Origin: Balanoglossus misakiensis
Taxonomy: Eukaryota; Hemichordata
NCBI GenBank assembly: GCA_040954595.2
Contig: CM082576.2
Span: 19,964,001 to 20,028,000, forward strand
Reading direction: 5' to 3'
Length of the DNA: 64,000 nt
Positions within the stretch are counted from its first letter, which is position 1. Each line of letters opens with the position of its first letter. Below the pieces are notes generated by a model. The model was not told the DNA's origin and ran no database searches. It saw nothing but the letters and a program-made list of their open reading frames with translations. The translations under genes and the position numbers were made by a program. Below are positions 36,201 through 45,840 of this stretch, piece by piece.

Positions 36201-39200
36201 CAATGTTGACGCAAGGGTTGACCCCAGCAAACACTCAAAATTAATACGCGCGACACTGGCCACTAAGCTCTGGCCTGGCTAATCAATGTTGACGCAAGGG
36301 TTGACCCCACCAAACACTCAAAATTGATGGGCACGACACTGGCCACTAGCTCTGGCCTGGCTACTCAAGGTTGACGCAAGGGTTGACCCCACCAAACACT
36401 CAAAATTAATACACGCGACACTGGCCACTAAGCTCTGGCCTGGCTAATCAATGTTGACGCAAGGGTTGACACCACCAAACACTCAAAATTGATGGGCACG
36501 ACACTGGCCACTAGCTCTGCATGGCCTGGCTAATCAATGTTGACGCAAAGAATGACCCCACCAAACACTCAAAATTGATGGGCACGACACTTGCCACTAG
36601 CTCTGCATGGCCTGGTTAATCAATGTTGACGCAAAGGTTGACCCCACCAAACACTCAAAATTGATGGGCACGACACTGGCCACTAGCTCTGCATGGCCTG
36701 GTTAATCAATGTTGACGCAAAGGTTGACCCCACCAAACACTCAAAATTGATGGGCACGACACTGGCCACTAGCTCTGCATGGCCTGGCTAATCAAGGCCT
36801 GGCTAATCAAGGTTGATGCAAAGGTTGACCCCACCAAACACTCAAAATTGATGGGCACGACACAGGCCACTAGCTCTGGCCTGGCTAATCAAGGCCTGGC
36901 TAATCAAGGTTGACGCAAAGGTTGACCCCACCAAACACTCAAAATTGATGGGCACGACACTGGCCACTAGCTCTGGCCTGGCTAATCAAGGTTGACGCAA
37001 AGGTTGACCCCACCAAACACTCAAAATTGATGGGCACGACACTGGCCACTAGCTCTGCATGGCCTGGCTAATCAAGGTTGACGCAAAGGTTGACCCCACA
37101 AAAACACTCAAAATTGATGGGCACGACACTGGCCACTAGCTCTGCATGGCCTGGCTAATCAAGGTTGACGCAAAGATTGACCCCACCAAACACTCAAAAT
37201 TGATGGGCACGACACTGGCCACTAGCTCTGCATGGCCTGGCTAATCAAGGCCTGGCTAATCAAGGTTGATGCAAAGGTTGACCCCACCAAACACTCAAAA
37301 TTGATGGGCACGACACTGGCCACTAGCTCTGGCCTGGCTAATCAAGGTTGACGCAAAGGTTGACCCCACCAAACACTCAAAATTGATGGGCACGACACTG
37401 GCCACTAGCTCTGGCCTGGCTAATCAAGGTTGACGCAAGGGTTGACCCCACCAAACACTCAAAATTAATGGGCGCGACACTGGCCACTAAGCTCTGGCAT
37501 GGCTAATCAATGTTGACGCAAGGGTTGACCCCACCAAACACTCAAAATTGATGGGCACGACACTGGCCACTAGCTCTGGCCTGGCTAATCAAGGTTGACG
37601 CAAGGGTTGACCCCACCAAACACTCAAAATTAATGGGCGCGACACTGGCCACTAGCTCTGGCCTGGCTAATCAAGGTTGACGCAAGGGTTGACCCCACCA
37701 AACACTCAAATTTAATGGGCGCGACACTGGCCACTAGCTCTGGCCTGGCTAATCAATGTTGACGCAAGGGTTGACCCCACCAAACACGCAAAATTGATGG
37801 GCACGACACTGGCCACTAGCTCTGGCCTGGCTAATCAATGTTGACGCAAGGGTTGACCCCAGCAAACACTCAAAATTAATACGCGCGACACTGGCCACTA
37901 AGCTCTGGCCTGGCTAATCAATGTTGACGCAAGGGTTGACCCCACCAAACACTCAAAATTGATGGGCACGACACTGGCCACTAGCTCTGGCCTGGCTACT
38001 CAAGGTTGACGCAAGGGTTGACCCCACCAAACACTCAAAATTAATACACGCGACACTGGCCACTAAGCTCTGGCCTGGCTAATCAATGTTGACGCAAGGG
38101 TTGACACCACCAAACACTCATAATTGATGGGCACGACACTGGCCACTAGCTCTGGCTGGCTAATCAAGGTTGACGCAAGGGTTGACCCCACCAAACACTC
38201 AAAATTGATGGGAACGACACTGGCCACTAACCTCTGGCCTGGCTAATCAATGTTGACGCAAAGGTTGACCCCACCAAACACTCAAAATTGATGGGCACGA
38301 CACTGGCCACTAGCTCTGGCCTGGCTAATCAATGTTGACGCAAGGGTTGACCCCACCAAACACTCAAAATTGATGGGCACGACACTGGCCACTAGCTCTG
38401 GCCTGGCTAATCAATGTTGACGCAAGGGTTGACCCCACCAAACACTCAAAATTGATGGGCACGACACTGGCCACTAGCTCTGGCCTGGCTAATCAATGTT
38501 GACGCAAGGGTTGACCCCACCAAACACTCAAAATTGATGGGCACGACACTGGCCACTAGCTCTGGCCTGGCTAATCAATGTTGACGCAAGGGTTGACCCC
38601 ACCAAACACTCAAAATTGATGGGCACGACACTGGCCACTAGCTCTGGGCTGGCTAATCAATGTTGACGCAAAGGTTGACCCCACCAAACACTCAAAATTG
38701 ATGGGCACGACACTGGCCACTAGCTCTGGGCTGGCTAATCAATGTTGACGCAAAGGTTGACCCCACCAAACACTCAAAATTAATGGGCACGACACTGGCC
38801 ACTAGCTCTGCATGGCCTGGCTAATCAATGTTGACGCAAATGTTGACCCCACCAAACACTCAAAATTGATGGGCACGACACTGGCCACTAGCTCTGCATG
38901 GCCTGGCTAATCAATGTTGACGCAAATGTTGACCCCACCAAACACTCAAAATTGATGGGCACGACACTGGCCACTAGCTCTGCATGGCCTGGTTAATCAA
39001 TGTTGACGCAAAGGTTGACCCCACCAAACACTCAAAATTGATGGGCACGACACTGGCCACTAGCTCTGCATGGCCTGGTTAATCAATGTTGACGCAAAGG
39101 TTGACCCCACCAAACACTCAAAATTGATGGGCACGACACTGGCCACTAGCTCTGCATGGCCTGGTTAATCAATGTTGACGCAAAGGTTGACTCCACCAAA

Positions 39201-40252
39201 CACTCAAAATTGATGGGCACGACACTGGCCACTAGCTCTGCATGGCCTGGTTAATCAATGTTGACGCAGAGGTTGACGCCACCAAACACTCAAAATTAAT
39301 GGGCACGACACTGGCCACTAGCTCTGCATGGCCTGGTTAATCAATGTTGACGCAAAGGTCGACGCCACCAAACACTCAAAATTAATGGGCACGACACTGG
39401 CCACTAGCTCTGCATGGCCTGGTTAATCAATGTTGACGCAAAGGTTGACCCCACCAAACACTCAAAATTAATGGGCACGACACTGGCCGCTAGCTCTGCA
39501 TGGCCTGGTTAATCAATGTTGACGCAAAGGTTGACCCCACCAAACACTCAAAATTGATGGGCACGACACTGGCCACTAGCTCTGGCCTGGCTAATCAATG
39601 TTGACGCAAGGGTTGACCCAACCAAACACTCAAAATTGATGGGCACGACACTGGCCACTAGCTCTGGCCTGGCTAATCAATGTTGACGCAAGGGTTGACC
39701 CCACCAAACACTTAAAATTGATGGGCACGACACTGGCCACTAGCTCTGGGCTGGCTAATCAATGTTGACGCAAAGGTAGACCCCACCAAACACTCAAAAT
39801 TAATGGGCACGACACTGGCCACTAGCTCTGGGCTGGCTAATCAATGTTGACGCAAAGGTTGACCCCACCAAACACTCAAAATTAATGGGCACGACACTGG
39901 CCACTAGCTCTGGGCTGGCTAATCAATGTTGACGCAAAGGTTGACCCCACCAAACACTCAAAATTAATGGGCACGACACTGGCCACTAGCTCTGCCTGGC
40001 CTGGCTAATCAATGTTGACGCAAAGGTTGACCCCACCAAACACTCAAAATTGATGGGCACGACACTGGCCACTAGCTCTGCATGGCCTGGCTAATCAAGG
40101 TTGACGCAAAGGTTGACCCCACCAAACACTCAAAATTGATGGGCACGACACTGGCCACTAGCTCTGCATGGCCTGGCAAATCAATGTTGACGCAAATGTT
40201 GACCCCACCAAACACTCAAAATTGATGGGCACGACACTGGCCACTAGCTCTG
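33244..40252. repeat. 86-bp satellite array (about 80 units)
   Basis: The unit starts GCTCTGCATGGCCTGGTTAA and ends GACACTGGCCACTA, and is 86 bases (for example starts at 33331, 33417, 33503). Variants lose the CATG near the start (about 82 bases), insert extra GGCTAATCAAGGCCT steps, or carry single changes (AAGAATGACC, TTAATACGCG, ACTAAGCTC). Variant types cluster along the array: uniform 86-mers at both ends, shorter and mixed types in the middle. No open coding, no spacers. Confidence 0.97.
34850..38120. repeat. 1,634-bp higher-order duplication inside the satellite
   Basis: Rare variants recur at a fixed distance: CAAAGAATGACC at 34911 and 36545, CCCACAAAAACACTC at about 35461 and 37095, GGCGCGACACTGGCCACTAA at about 35836 and 37470, and TTAATACACGCG at 36407 and 38041. 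All spacings equal 1,634. So a block of about 19-20 units was copied once in tandem, with very few differences since, implying a recent event (or an assembly artefact). Confidence 0.9.
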
Positions 40253-40293
40253 CACTACAGCCCAGTGTGCGCCCTCTTTGTCAGATATTTCCG
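40253..40293 (+). repeat. Left terminal inverted repeat of the CACTA/RAG-like element
   Basis: Begins CACTACAGCCCAG; the similarity to the right end extends with gaps to about 40 bases. The CAC start is shared by CACTA, Chapaev, Transib and RAG termini. Confidence 0.75.
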
Positions 40294-40370
40294 TCCCTAC
40301 TTTCATGGCCTCATGAATAATGTATGAGGCGATTTGTTACCGGCAATGGAACGTTCGCAGTTACAACAAC

Positions 40371-40388
40371 ATGAAAATGCCGGTAAGT
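40371..40388 (+). promoter_or_regulatory. Candidate leader exon and splice donor
   Basis: ATGAAAATGCCG is followed at 40383 by GTAAGT, a consensus 5' splice site, about 120 bases inside the left end. Acceptors such as CATCCCAG (ending 41261) precede the next exon but do not keep this ATG in frame with 41287, so this may be a 5' untranslated or alternative exon. Confidence 0.35.
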
Positions 40389-40399
40389 ATTACAAGACA

Positions 40400-41286
40400 T
40401 TAAACGCATTTATAATGTTTACATCACGTTATCATATTCTTTAAGGTCTTAAGCTAGTATTGTTATCATTCTCTGATTTCTATTCATTTAATTTCACTGA
40501 AAATCTGACCTGGTTTCAAATCGCTATCATTGGTAACTATGTAAACAAAGAACATAGCAACCACAACCAAGACAGAAAAACGGCCGAAAAAATCAAATCT
40601 TAATGCATTATTCAAAATTTCAAAACCATGAGAGTGTTCCTAAGACGTTTGTAACTCAGTGTTTTGATTTTCTATCCCCAAAAAGGTCATATGTAGAAAT
40701 TGATCCAAGCAGAAATTCATCGAGTTTGGCGCGTTCTGCCTGCGCGTCGCTCTACCATTGATTACAATGGCACAGCTACGCAAATGTCGACTGTCAGGCA
40801 AAACATATCGGCAGATTTCTCGAGTTTGAAGCGTGAACCTATAAAACCAAAACGAGCAGATTGTTCCTTGATATCTATATAACATGTTGATATATCATTT
40901 TCGTTCTAAAATGTAAGAGTAAAAATTTTGAACGAGAGAGTTCTTGCGACAGCGCTTTGAACGCCGCGCGCGTACAGCGTTTAGGCAAAGCAGACGCACA
41001 CAGAAGGAACTGCGTCCACGCGCAATATACGTAGATTGCAGCTGATTATACTCAATCAATGTTCCGGTACTTGCAACAGTATGCCAGTACTTCGCAAAAT
41101 ACACAGTCTTTTATATCATCAGGTCTTCTGTAGCATCATTAAATACTGTCTGTTTGGAACTGTTTGACTGAAACAGCTTTCTAGATGACCTTTTATGTTT
41201 TCTACAACTTTTCACATTTATTCACATTTAGGAAATGCTCCATTGTGTAACTCCATCCCAGCTGTGCTCTGGATATAACTCAAATC
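40400..41286. other. Non-coding 5' part of the transposon
   Basis: No gene recognised; presumably promoter and first intron. A CpG-rich stretch near 40960-40975 (GCCGCGCGCG) and two overlapping copies of TTTATTCACATTTA-like sequence before 41231 were noted. Confidence 0.4.
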
Positions 41287-41637
41287 ATGCCTAACAGGAA
41301 AAGGACAAACCATTTTGACATCGGGCAGTATGCAGTCCAACAAAAAAAAGCCAGAGAAATAGCTAGAGACATACAACTTCAACAGCTGTTAGATGCTGAG
41401 TTAGCTGCAAAGACACTGCCAGAAAAGGTTAAGAGCAAGTCAGAGAATAGATACAAGCTAGGGGCATGGGCAAGAGAGAGAAAGCGTAGACGTGAGGAAG
41501 AGGTAGCTCAGTACAGAGAGAAAATGCAGAAATTAGATGCAAAGAGGAGACTAGTCGACAGGGCCAGTAAGCAACTAAACAGGCTAGCAAAGAAGCAAAG
41601 GAGATTAGCTGGAAATAGGGTTAAGCTTAATCAGGAG
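41287..41637 (+). CDS. Transposase gene, first coding exon (basic coiled-coil-like)
   Basis: ATG at 41287 in good context (A at -3). It encodes about 117 residues, very rich in Lys, Arg, Gln and Glu, likely helical, with basic clusters such as ARERKRRREEE and KKQRR suited to nuclear import or DNA binding. The frame ends soon after CAGGAG|GTAAGG, a strong donor at 41638, giving a phase-0 exon. The long downstream frame has no early ATG, and an acceptor TTATTAAAG ending at 42465 joins it in phase 0, so the two frames probably make one protein of roughly 875 residues. Another acceptor, GATTGCAG at 42472, would not keep frame. A separate small protein is the alternative. Confidence 0.65.
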
Positions 41638-42465
41638 GTAAGGTAATTATATAGATGGAATTTAGCTTCATTTCAGATTTTCACAAGATTTATGATTACA
41701 AGCAGAATAGGAAAATATCCACCAAATTAAAGTTTGTATACTTTAAATTATATTACAACTAAGTGAATCATAAAACATTTTGACCTTGCTTTAATGTATA
41801 TGATATGATTTTATGTGTGTTTGTTTTCTAAATTCTGAACTACAGCTTTGAAACACCTCCCTGCTTGACCTTGGCATAACACTGGGGTTTCCATTTATGC
41901 ATATTGCTTGCTCATGTGACATTGCCTCTCTGTTTGACCTTGGCATGGCACTGGGATTTCCATTCATGTGTATTGCTTGATCATGTGATATTCTCTCTCT
42001 GTTTGACCTTGGCATGACACTGGGGTTTCCATTCATGTGTATTGCTTGCTCATGTGACATGGCCTCCATGTTTGACCTTGGCATGACACGTGGGTTTCCA
42101 TTTATGTGTATTGCTTGCTCATGTGACATGGCCTCCATGTTTGACCTTGGCATGACACTGGGGTTTCCATTTATGTGTATTGCTTGCTCATGTGACATGG
42201 CCTCCATGTTTGACCTTGGCATGACACTGGGATTTCCATTCATGTGTATTGCTTGATCATGTGATATTCTCTCTCTGTTTGACCTTGGCATGACACTGGG
42301 GTTTCCATTCATGTGTATTGCTTGCTCATGTGACATGGCCTCCATGTTTGACCTTGGCATGACACTGGGGTTTCCATTCATGTGTATTGCTTGCTCATGT
42401 GACATTGCCTACCTGTTTGACCTTGGCATGACAATGAAAATCTGTTTTGTATTCATTTATTAAAG
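41638..42465 (+). other. Predicted intron of the transposase gene
   Basis: Runs from GTAAGG to a T-rich tract ending TTAAAG (alternative acceptor TTGCAG at 42472). It contains an AT-rich part and then the 69-bp minisatellite. Confidence 0.55.
41861..42432. repeat. 69-bp minisatellite in the transposase intron
   Basis: TTTGACCTTGGCATG recurs every 69 bases (TGACC at 41935, 42004, 42073 and onward), about eight units. Because 69 is 23 codons, frames stay open on both strands: a 204-codon frame on the minus strand repeats MSHEQAIHMNGNPSVMPRSN. I regard these as by-products of the period, since neither frame connects to the transposase frame and the first-pass splice model removes the array. Two unit subtypes (CATGGCCTCCATG and TATTCTCTCTCTG) alternate irregularly. 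Confidence 0.85.
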
Positions 42466-44745
42466 ATTGCAGATTTGACATCCCCAAAGAAACAGAAGTG
42501 GGTTCATAAAAGCAGCCAGGTTTGTGCTAATAACAGTGAATGCCTCACACTGTCCAGAAGTCAGCAACATGAACGCAGAAGTCAGACTCTTCATGCAGCT
42601 ACAGTCATACACCAGTCATCATCAGGAACAGATATATCTGCAGGGAGACATGTCAGTGCAAATCCACCAAAATCAGCTCTTGATGGGCTATGGTATACTT
42701 TGATCAACAGTGCCACTCCACGTCGAATGGAAAAGTACCTTCAATCATCAATGAAAATAAATGAATTGGTCATACCAACTTTGATAAAGAAATCAATATC
42801 TGAATTTGAGAAAAGTGAAGGTAATTTGACTAGGAGTGTGCAAGTGTTGTATCAGAATGGGGTTTTGTCAAAACGCAAATACAATGCCTTACGTAATAGT
42901 GAGTTGAATCTGTCTAAATTAAAACAACCTAGAAAAGTGTTGCAATTTCACTTTAGGTGTAACATACCAAGGTTACTTTCCTACAACAAGGTCACTGAAT
43001 ATACACGTGGTTTAGATATAGGAAGTCTTGAACCAATTGTAACAGATGCAAACAAAGTAGTGGGTATGAAGCGAAATACAGAGCAGATGCTCTTTAAAGT
43101 TGCTGACATGTATCTTTGCTTGAGTGAGCACCACCCTAACATCCTAAATTGGTTTGGCAAACCGAAGGGCACTTTCCAACTTGCTGTTGGTGCTGATGGG
43201 GCTCCTTTTGGAAAATATGGTCAGGCAACTTCCTGGCTTGTCAGTTTCATCAATGTGGGCCACAGATTAGCAAGCCCTGATGATAATTTCTTGTTGCTAG
43301 GGGCTAATCTGAAGGAAGATGACCCAGTCCTGATAGATTATGCTAAAAACCTAGCCAAAGAGTTTGAGATCATAGAGGCCAAACAATACACTTTACATGG
43401 CCTGAGTGTAAAGTTTAATGTATCTTTGCTGCCATTTGATCAAAAGGGATTAGCCTCAGTTTCTGGTGAGTTATCTAATGCTGCTGAGTATTTCAGTTCC
43501 TTTGCTAATGTAACAAAAGGTAGCATAGATGAAATAGGGGCAGATATAGGGCCAGGGAAATTTTGGTCAGAGTGGAGCTATAAGAAAAGAGTAACAGATG
43601 CTAATGCAGTGGCAAAATTCAAAGCAAATTTGACAAAGAAAACAGGTAAGCCTGAAACATCGACAGATCGCTCTAAGGTCACACGTTTCATTGCCTCCAG
43701 AAAATCCCGACAGGAATATATTCCACCCCTGGGTAAGTATATACAGTGTGCCAAGATAGAACCCCTACATCTAAAAAACAATGCCTGGCAGTATTTCTTT
43801 CAAAGGCTTCTTACTGATGCTGTGGCTAAGACTGACCAAAAAGTCATTGACCATGGTGTGAAATTAGAAAAGCTACCACCAAATTCATGCCTGTACAAAT
43901 TCCTGCATACACTAAAATATACAGTGAGAGCAGGGAAACTATACAATCAAATTGTCAAATATTTTGCTGAGAATAAGGTTAGTACCCATGCCCAATCAGT
44001 GAGAGTTCACCGCTTTACAGGGGAAGAATCAAGGAAGTTGGCATGGTCTTTTATGTCACTGATAGAGTGTTTTAGGGAACCCGGTATCAGTGCACAGGTG
44101 AGAGCGAAATTGTCCCTGTATGGTTACATTGGTGTCCTACTCAGAGATATAACATCTCTCTGTTCCAGGTTTACCCTACATGAGAGAGATATTGTAGTAC
44201 TAAGGCAGAAGTGCAAATGGTACTTCAATTTGCATGCGTTATTTCTGACCGTAAACAATACTATTTGGCATATAGGATATGTTGTTCCGTGTCATGCATC
44301 TCAAATCCACCAGCAGTTCCAAATGGGGCTTGGGCTTAATACAATGGAGGGCAGGGAGGCAAAACATCAGCGCCTTCTGGAATACAGCAATAATTCCACC
44401 CCTCAAAATAGATGGCCACTAATTTTCAGACATGAGTATGTATTGTTGTACTGGTTACGCATGCGAGACCCCGCTTCAGATAACTACAGGGGGGATGGGA
44501 GGTCAAATGCCTCCAAAGTAATAAAGTACATCCCAGACAAATGCTTTGATGACCCATCATACTGTTATTGTGGGAATGTAAAGGAAGAGTTGTCAAATTC
44601 CTGTGAAATATGCAGCAGTAAATTTATGTCAGAAATAAAACAGTCTGCAATTAGTGGTAAGATCTCAAAAAAAACTAAAAAAAATAATGAAATAAAATGT
44701 GAAAGTTTGAATTTCATGATTCAAAACAATTATTACTGTACATGA
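42466..44745 (+). CDS. DDE-type transposase, RAG1/Transib/CACTA-clade-like (main exon)
   Basis: Encodes about 756 residues counted from a TTG at 42475; no ATG occurs before residue 85, so it is probably spliced to the exon at 41287. Likely catalytic residues: D241 in VGADGAPFG, D322 in LLPFDQKGLASVSGELSNA, and E625 (or E628) in NTMEGREAKH. These match by eye the contexts of the three RAG1 acidic residues: a CDG segment; FD/YD-x-K-L followed by an EG or GEL turn; and S-E-G-N-E. The segment IEPLHLKNNAWQYFF (about 428-442) parallels RAG1 DALHCDIGNA and the CACTA motif LDVMHIEKN. A long helical stretch lies between the second D and the E, as in the insertion-domain DDE group. A Cys cluster (YCYCG, SCEICSS, 697-713) may bind zinc. 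Assignment to CACTA rather than RAG/Transib rests on the 3-base duplication. Confidence 0.8.
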   Translation: MADLTSPKKQKWVHKSSQVCANNSECLTLSRSQQHERRSQTLHAATVIHQSSSGTDISAGRHVSANPPKSALDGLWYTLINSATPRRMEKYLQSSMKINELVIPTLIKKSISEFEKSEGNLTRSVQVLYQNGVLSKRKYNALRNSELNLSKLKQPRKVLQFHFRCNIPRLLSYNKVTEYTRGLDIGSLEPIVTDANKVVGMKRNTEQMLFKVADMYLCLSEHHPNILNWFGKPKGTFQLAVGADGAPFGKYGQATSWLVSFINVGHRLASPDDNFLLLGANLKEDDPVLIDYAKNLAKEFEIIEAKQYTLHGLSVKFNVSLLPFDQKGLASVSGELSNAAEYFSSFANVTKGSIDEIGADIGPGKFWSEWSYKKRVTDANAVAKFKANLTKKTGKPETSTDRSKVTRFIASRKSRQEYIPPLGKYIQCAKIEPLHLKNNAWQYFFQRLLTDAVAKTDQKVIDHGVKLEKLPPNSCLYKFLHTLKYTVRAGKLYNQIVKYFAENKVSTHAQSVRVHRFTGEESRKLAWSFMSLIECFREPGISAQVRAKLSLYGYIGVLLRDITSLCSRFTLHERDIVVLRQKCKWYFNLHALFLTVNNTIWHIGYVVPCHASQIHQQFQMGLGLNTMEGREAKHQRLLEYSNNSTPQNRWPLIFRHEYVLLYWLRMRDPASDNYRGDGRSNASKVIKYIPDKCFDDPSYCYCGNVKEELSNSCEICSSKFMSEIKQSAISGKISKKTKKNNEIKCESLNFMIQNNYYCT

Positions 44746-44936
44746 AATGTACCAGATAGTTTTAGATTTGTATATAACTGTAAGAGAGTTTGTTGTAAAT
44801 AATCTTTCATTATGAATGTCACAGATTTTGTGCTGCTTGTATTGTATTGTTCAAAATATGTATATAGCTTTTTAATCATCCTTTGAAACTAGCTGCTTAT
44901 GTCAGCTCTGTAGATAACCATGTTTCAAAATAAGTG

Positions 44937-44942
44937 AATAAA
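44937..44942 (+). terminator. Polyadenylation signal AATAAA
   Basis: The first AATAAA after the transposase stop codon, about 190 bases downstream, inside the gap between the two convergent genes. Confidence 0.5.
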
Positions 44943-45113
44943 AACTGAATGATAAATGATTCACCCACAGCTATTCAGTTCCTATAAAACATGTTTTTCT
45001 TTTTTAATTTTGCTTGGACATGCAACGATGCATGAATTCAAATGGACTGACAAAAAGTAATATAGTCAGTTCCAAGAACATGAAAAAATTTCAACAACAG
45101 TCTAAATATGATT

Positions 45114-45734
45114 TCACAAATGCTGAGCAACACCATGTTTGTTCCAGCATCCAAAATGGAAATGTATTGTCACTGTCTCGGCTGATTTCCTGTATCTGAC
45201 AATCATAGGTTTATCTTCGGTGCAGATAACTTCCACCCGCTTACCCTTTACTGTCTTCACCAGAAGTTGTTGGTTTTCATAGTTGACACCTCTACCCAGC
45301 ACGTAATTCACTTTGTTGATCCAGGTAAATCGAAAGGTAGCAATACATGGAGTTTCCCGATCATAAATTCCCATTGAATTACGGGTGGCGCACTTTCGAA
45401 ATACATCGAAAACTTCCATAGGAACATTCCTACCAAAACTGCACTTCCATGGGTTGCGCACTGAGGGTGATGGCTTCATTCTCTGCATAATTGTTGAGCG
45501 CCAGTGACGCATCTCCCGTTCGAATACAGGATACACCGGAATCTGCTGTATCTTCGCAAGCTCCACCATCGTTGCACTACGTTTGCGAACTGTTACATCA
45601 ACAGCAGCATCGAGATCATCAAAACAATCATGTAGGTTGATCGAACGGTCGATATTTGTCCTCAATAACTGAAATTTGGCCTCACGCAGCTTACGTTTCA
45701 CTGTTTTAGAAACATCGATCATGGACGCCGCCAT
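45114..45734 (-). CDS. Convergent second gene of the transposon, unknown function
   Basis: 206 codons from an ATG in the favourable context AAAATGGCGG, 105 bases inside the right terminal repeat, ending tail to tail with the transposase. The protein is soluble-looking and basic, with no signal peptide or membrane segment. Notable pieces: VSKTVKRKLREAKFQLL near the N-terminus, FEREMRHWRSTI in the middle, and a C-terminal half rich in aromatic and beta-like segments (CIATFRFTWINKVNYVLGRG, VTIHFHFGCW). No known domain recognised. The TIR-bounded arrangement of convergent genes recalls ProtoRAG (RAG1L and RAG2L), but this protein shows no kelch repeats or PHD finger, so it is not called RAG2-like. 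An accessory factor or a captured gene are both possible. Confidence 0.65.
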   Translation of the reverse strand: MAASMIDVSKTVKRKLREAKFQLLRTNIDRSINLHDCFDDLDAAVDVTVRKRSATMVELAKIQQIPVYPVFEREMRHWRSTIMQRMKPSPSVRNPWKCSFGRNVPMEVFDVFRKCATRNSMGIYDRETPCIATFRFTWINKVNYVLGRGVNYENQQLLVKTVKGKRVEVICTEDKPMIVRYRKSAETVTIHFHFGCWNKHGVAQHL

Positions 45735-45799
45735 TTTGTATATACGATGCTAGGAACGTGACCCCAGCGTATGACCTCAATTAACATATTTCCGCTTCG

Positions 45800-45839
45800 C
45801 GGAATAGCGGACAAATGAACACACTTCTGGGCCGCAGTG
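45800..45839 (-). repeat. Right terminal inverted repeat of the CACTA/RAG-like element
   Basis: On the minus strand begins CACTGCGGCCCAG; pairs with 40253-40293. Confidence 0.75.
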
Positions 45840-45840
45840 C

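Larger units (their letters stand above)
40253..45839 (+). mobile_element. CACTA/RAG1-clade-like DNA transposon, two convergent genes
   Basis: The left end CACTACAGCCCAGTGTGCGC and right end (minus) CACTGCGGCCCAGAAGTGTG agree in 11 of the first 13 bases and again further in (TTTGTC, TATT, CCG). CTG lies immediately outside both ends (40250-40252 and 45840-45842), a 3-base target duplication as made by CACTA elements. Inside are a spliced plus-strand transposase gene and a minus-strand gene of unknown function, tail to tail. Left of it is satellite and right of it is macrosatellite; both contain CTCTGCAT, so the element sits exactly at their junction. Length 5,587 bases. The long undamaged frames suggest it was active recently. 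Confidence 0.8.

Noticed and set aside
33244-40252. CRISPR-like repeat array
   Set aside because: Units are contiguous 82-86-base satellite monomers with no unique spacers, and the host is eukaryotic.
41791-42405. 204-residue repeat protein on the minus strand
   Set aside because: Explained by a 69-base tandem repeat whose length is a multiple of three; it lies in a predicted intron and has no other support.
45114-45734. RAG2-like gene (ProtoRAG arrangement)
   Set aside because: The convergent layout fits, but there are no kelch repeats or PHD finger, it is too short, and the apparent target duplication is 3 rather than 5 bases.
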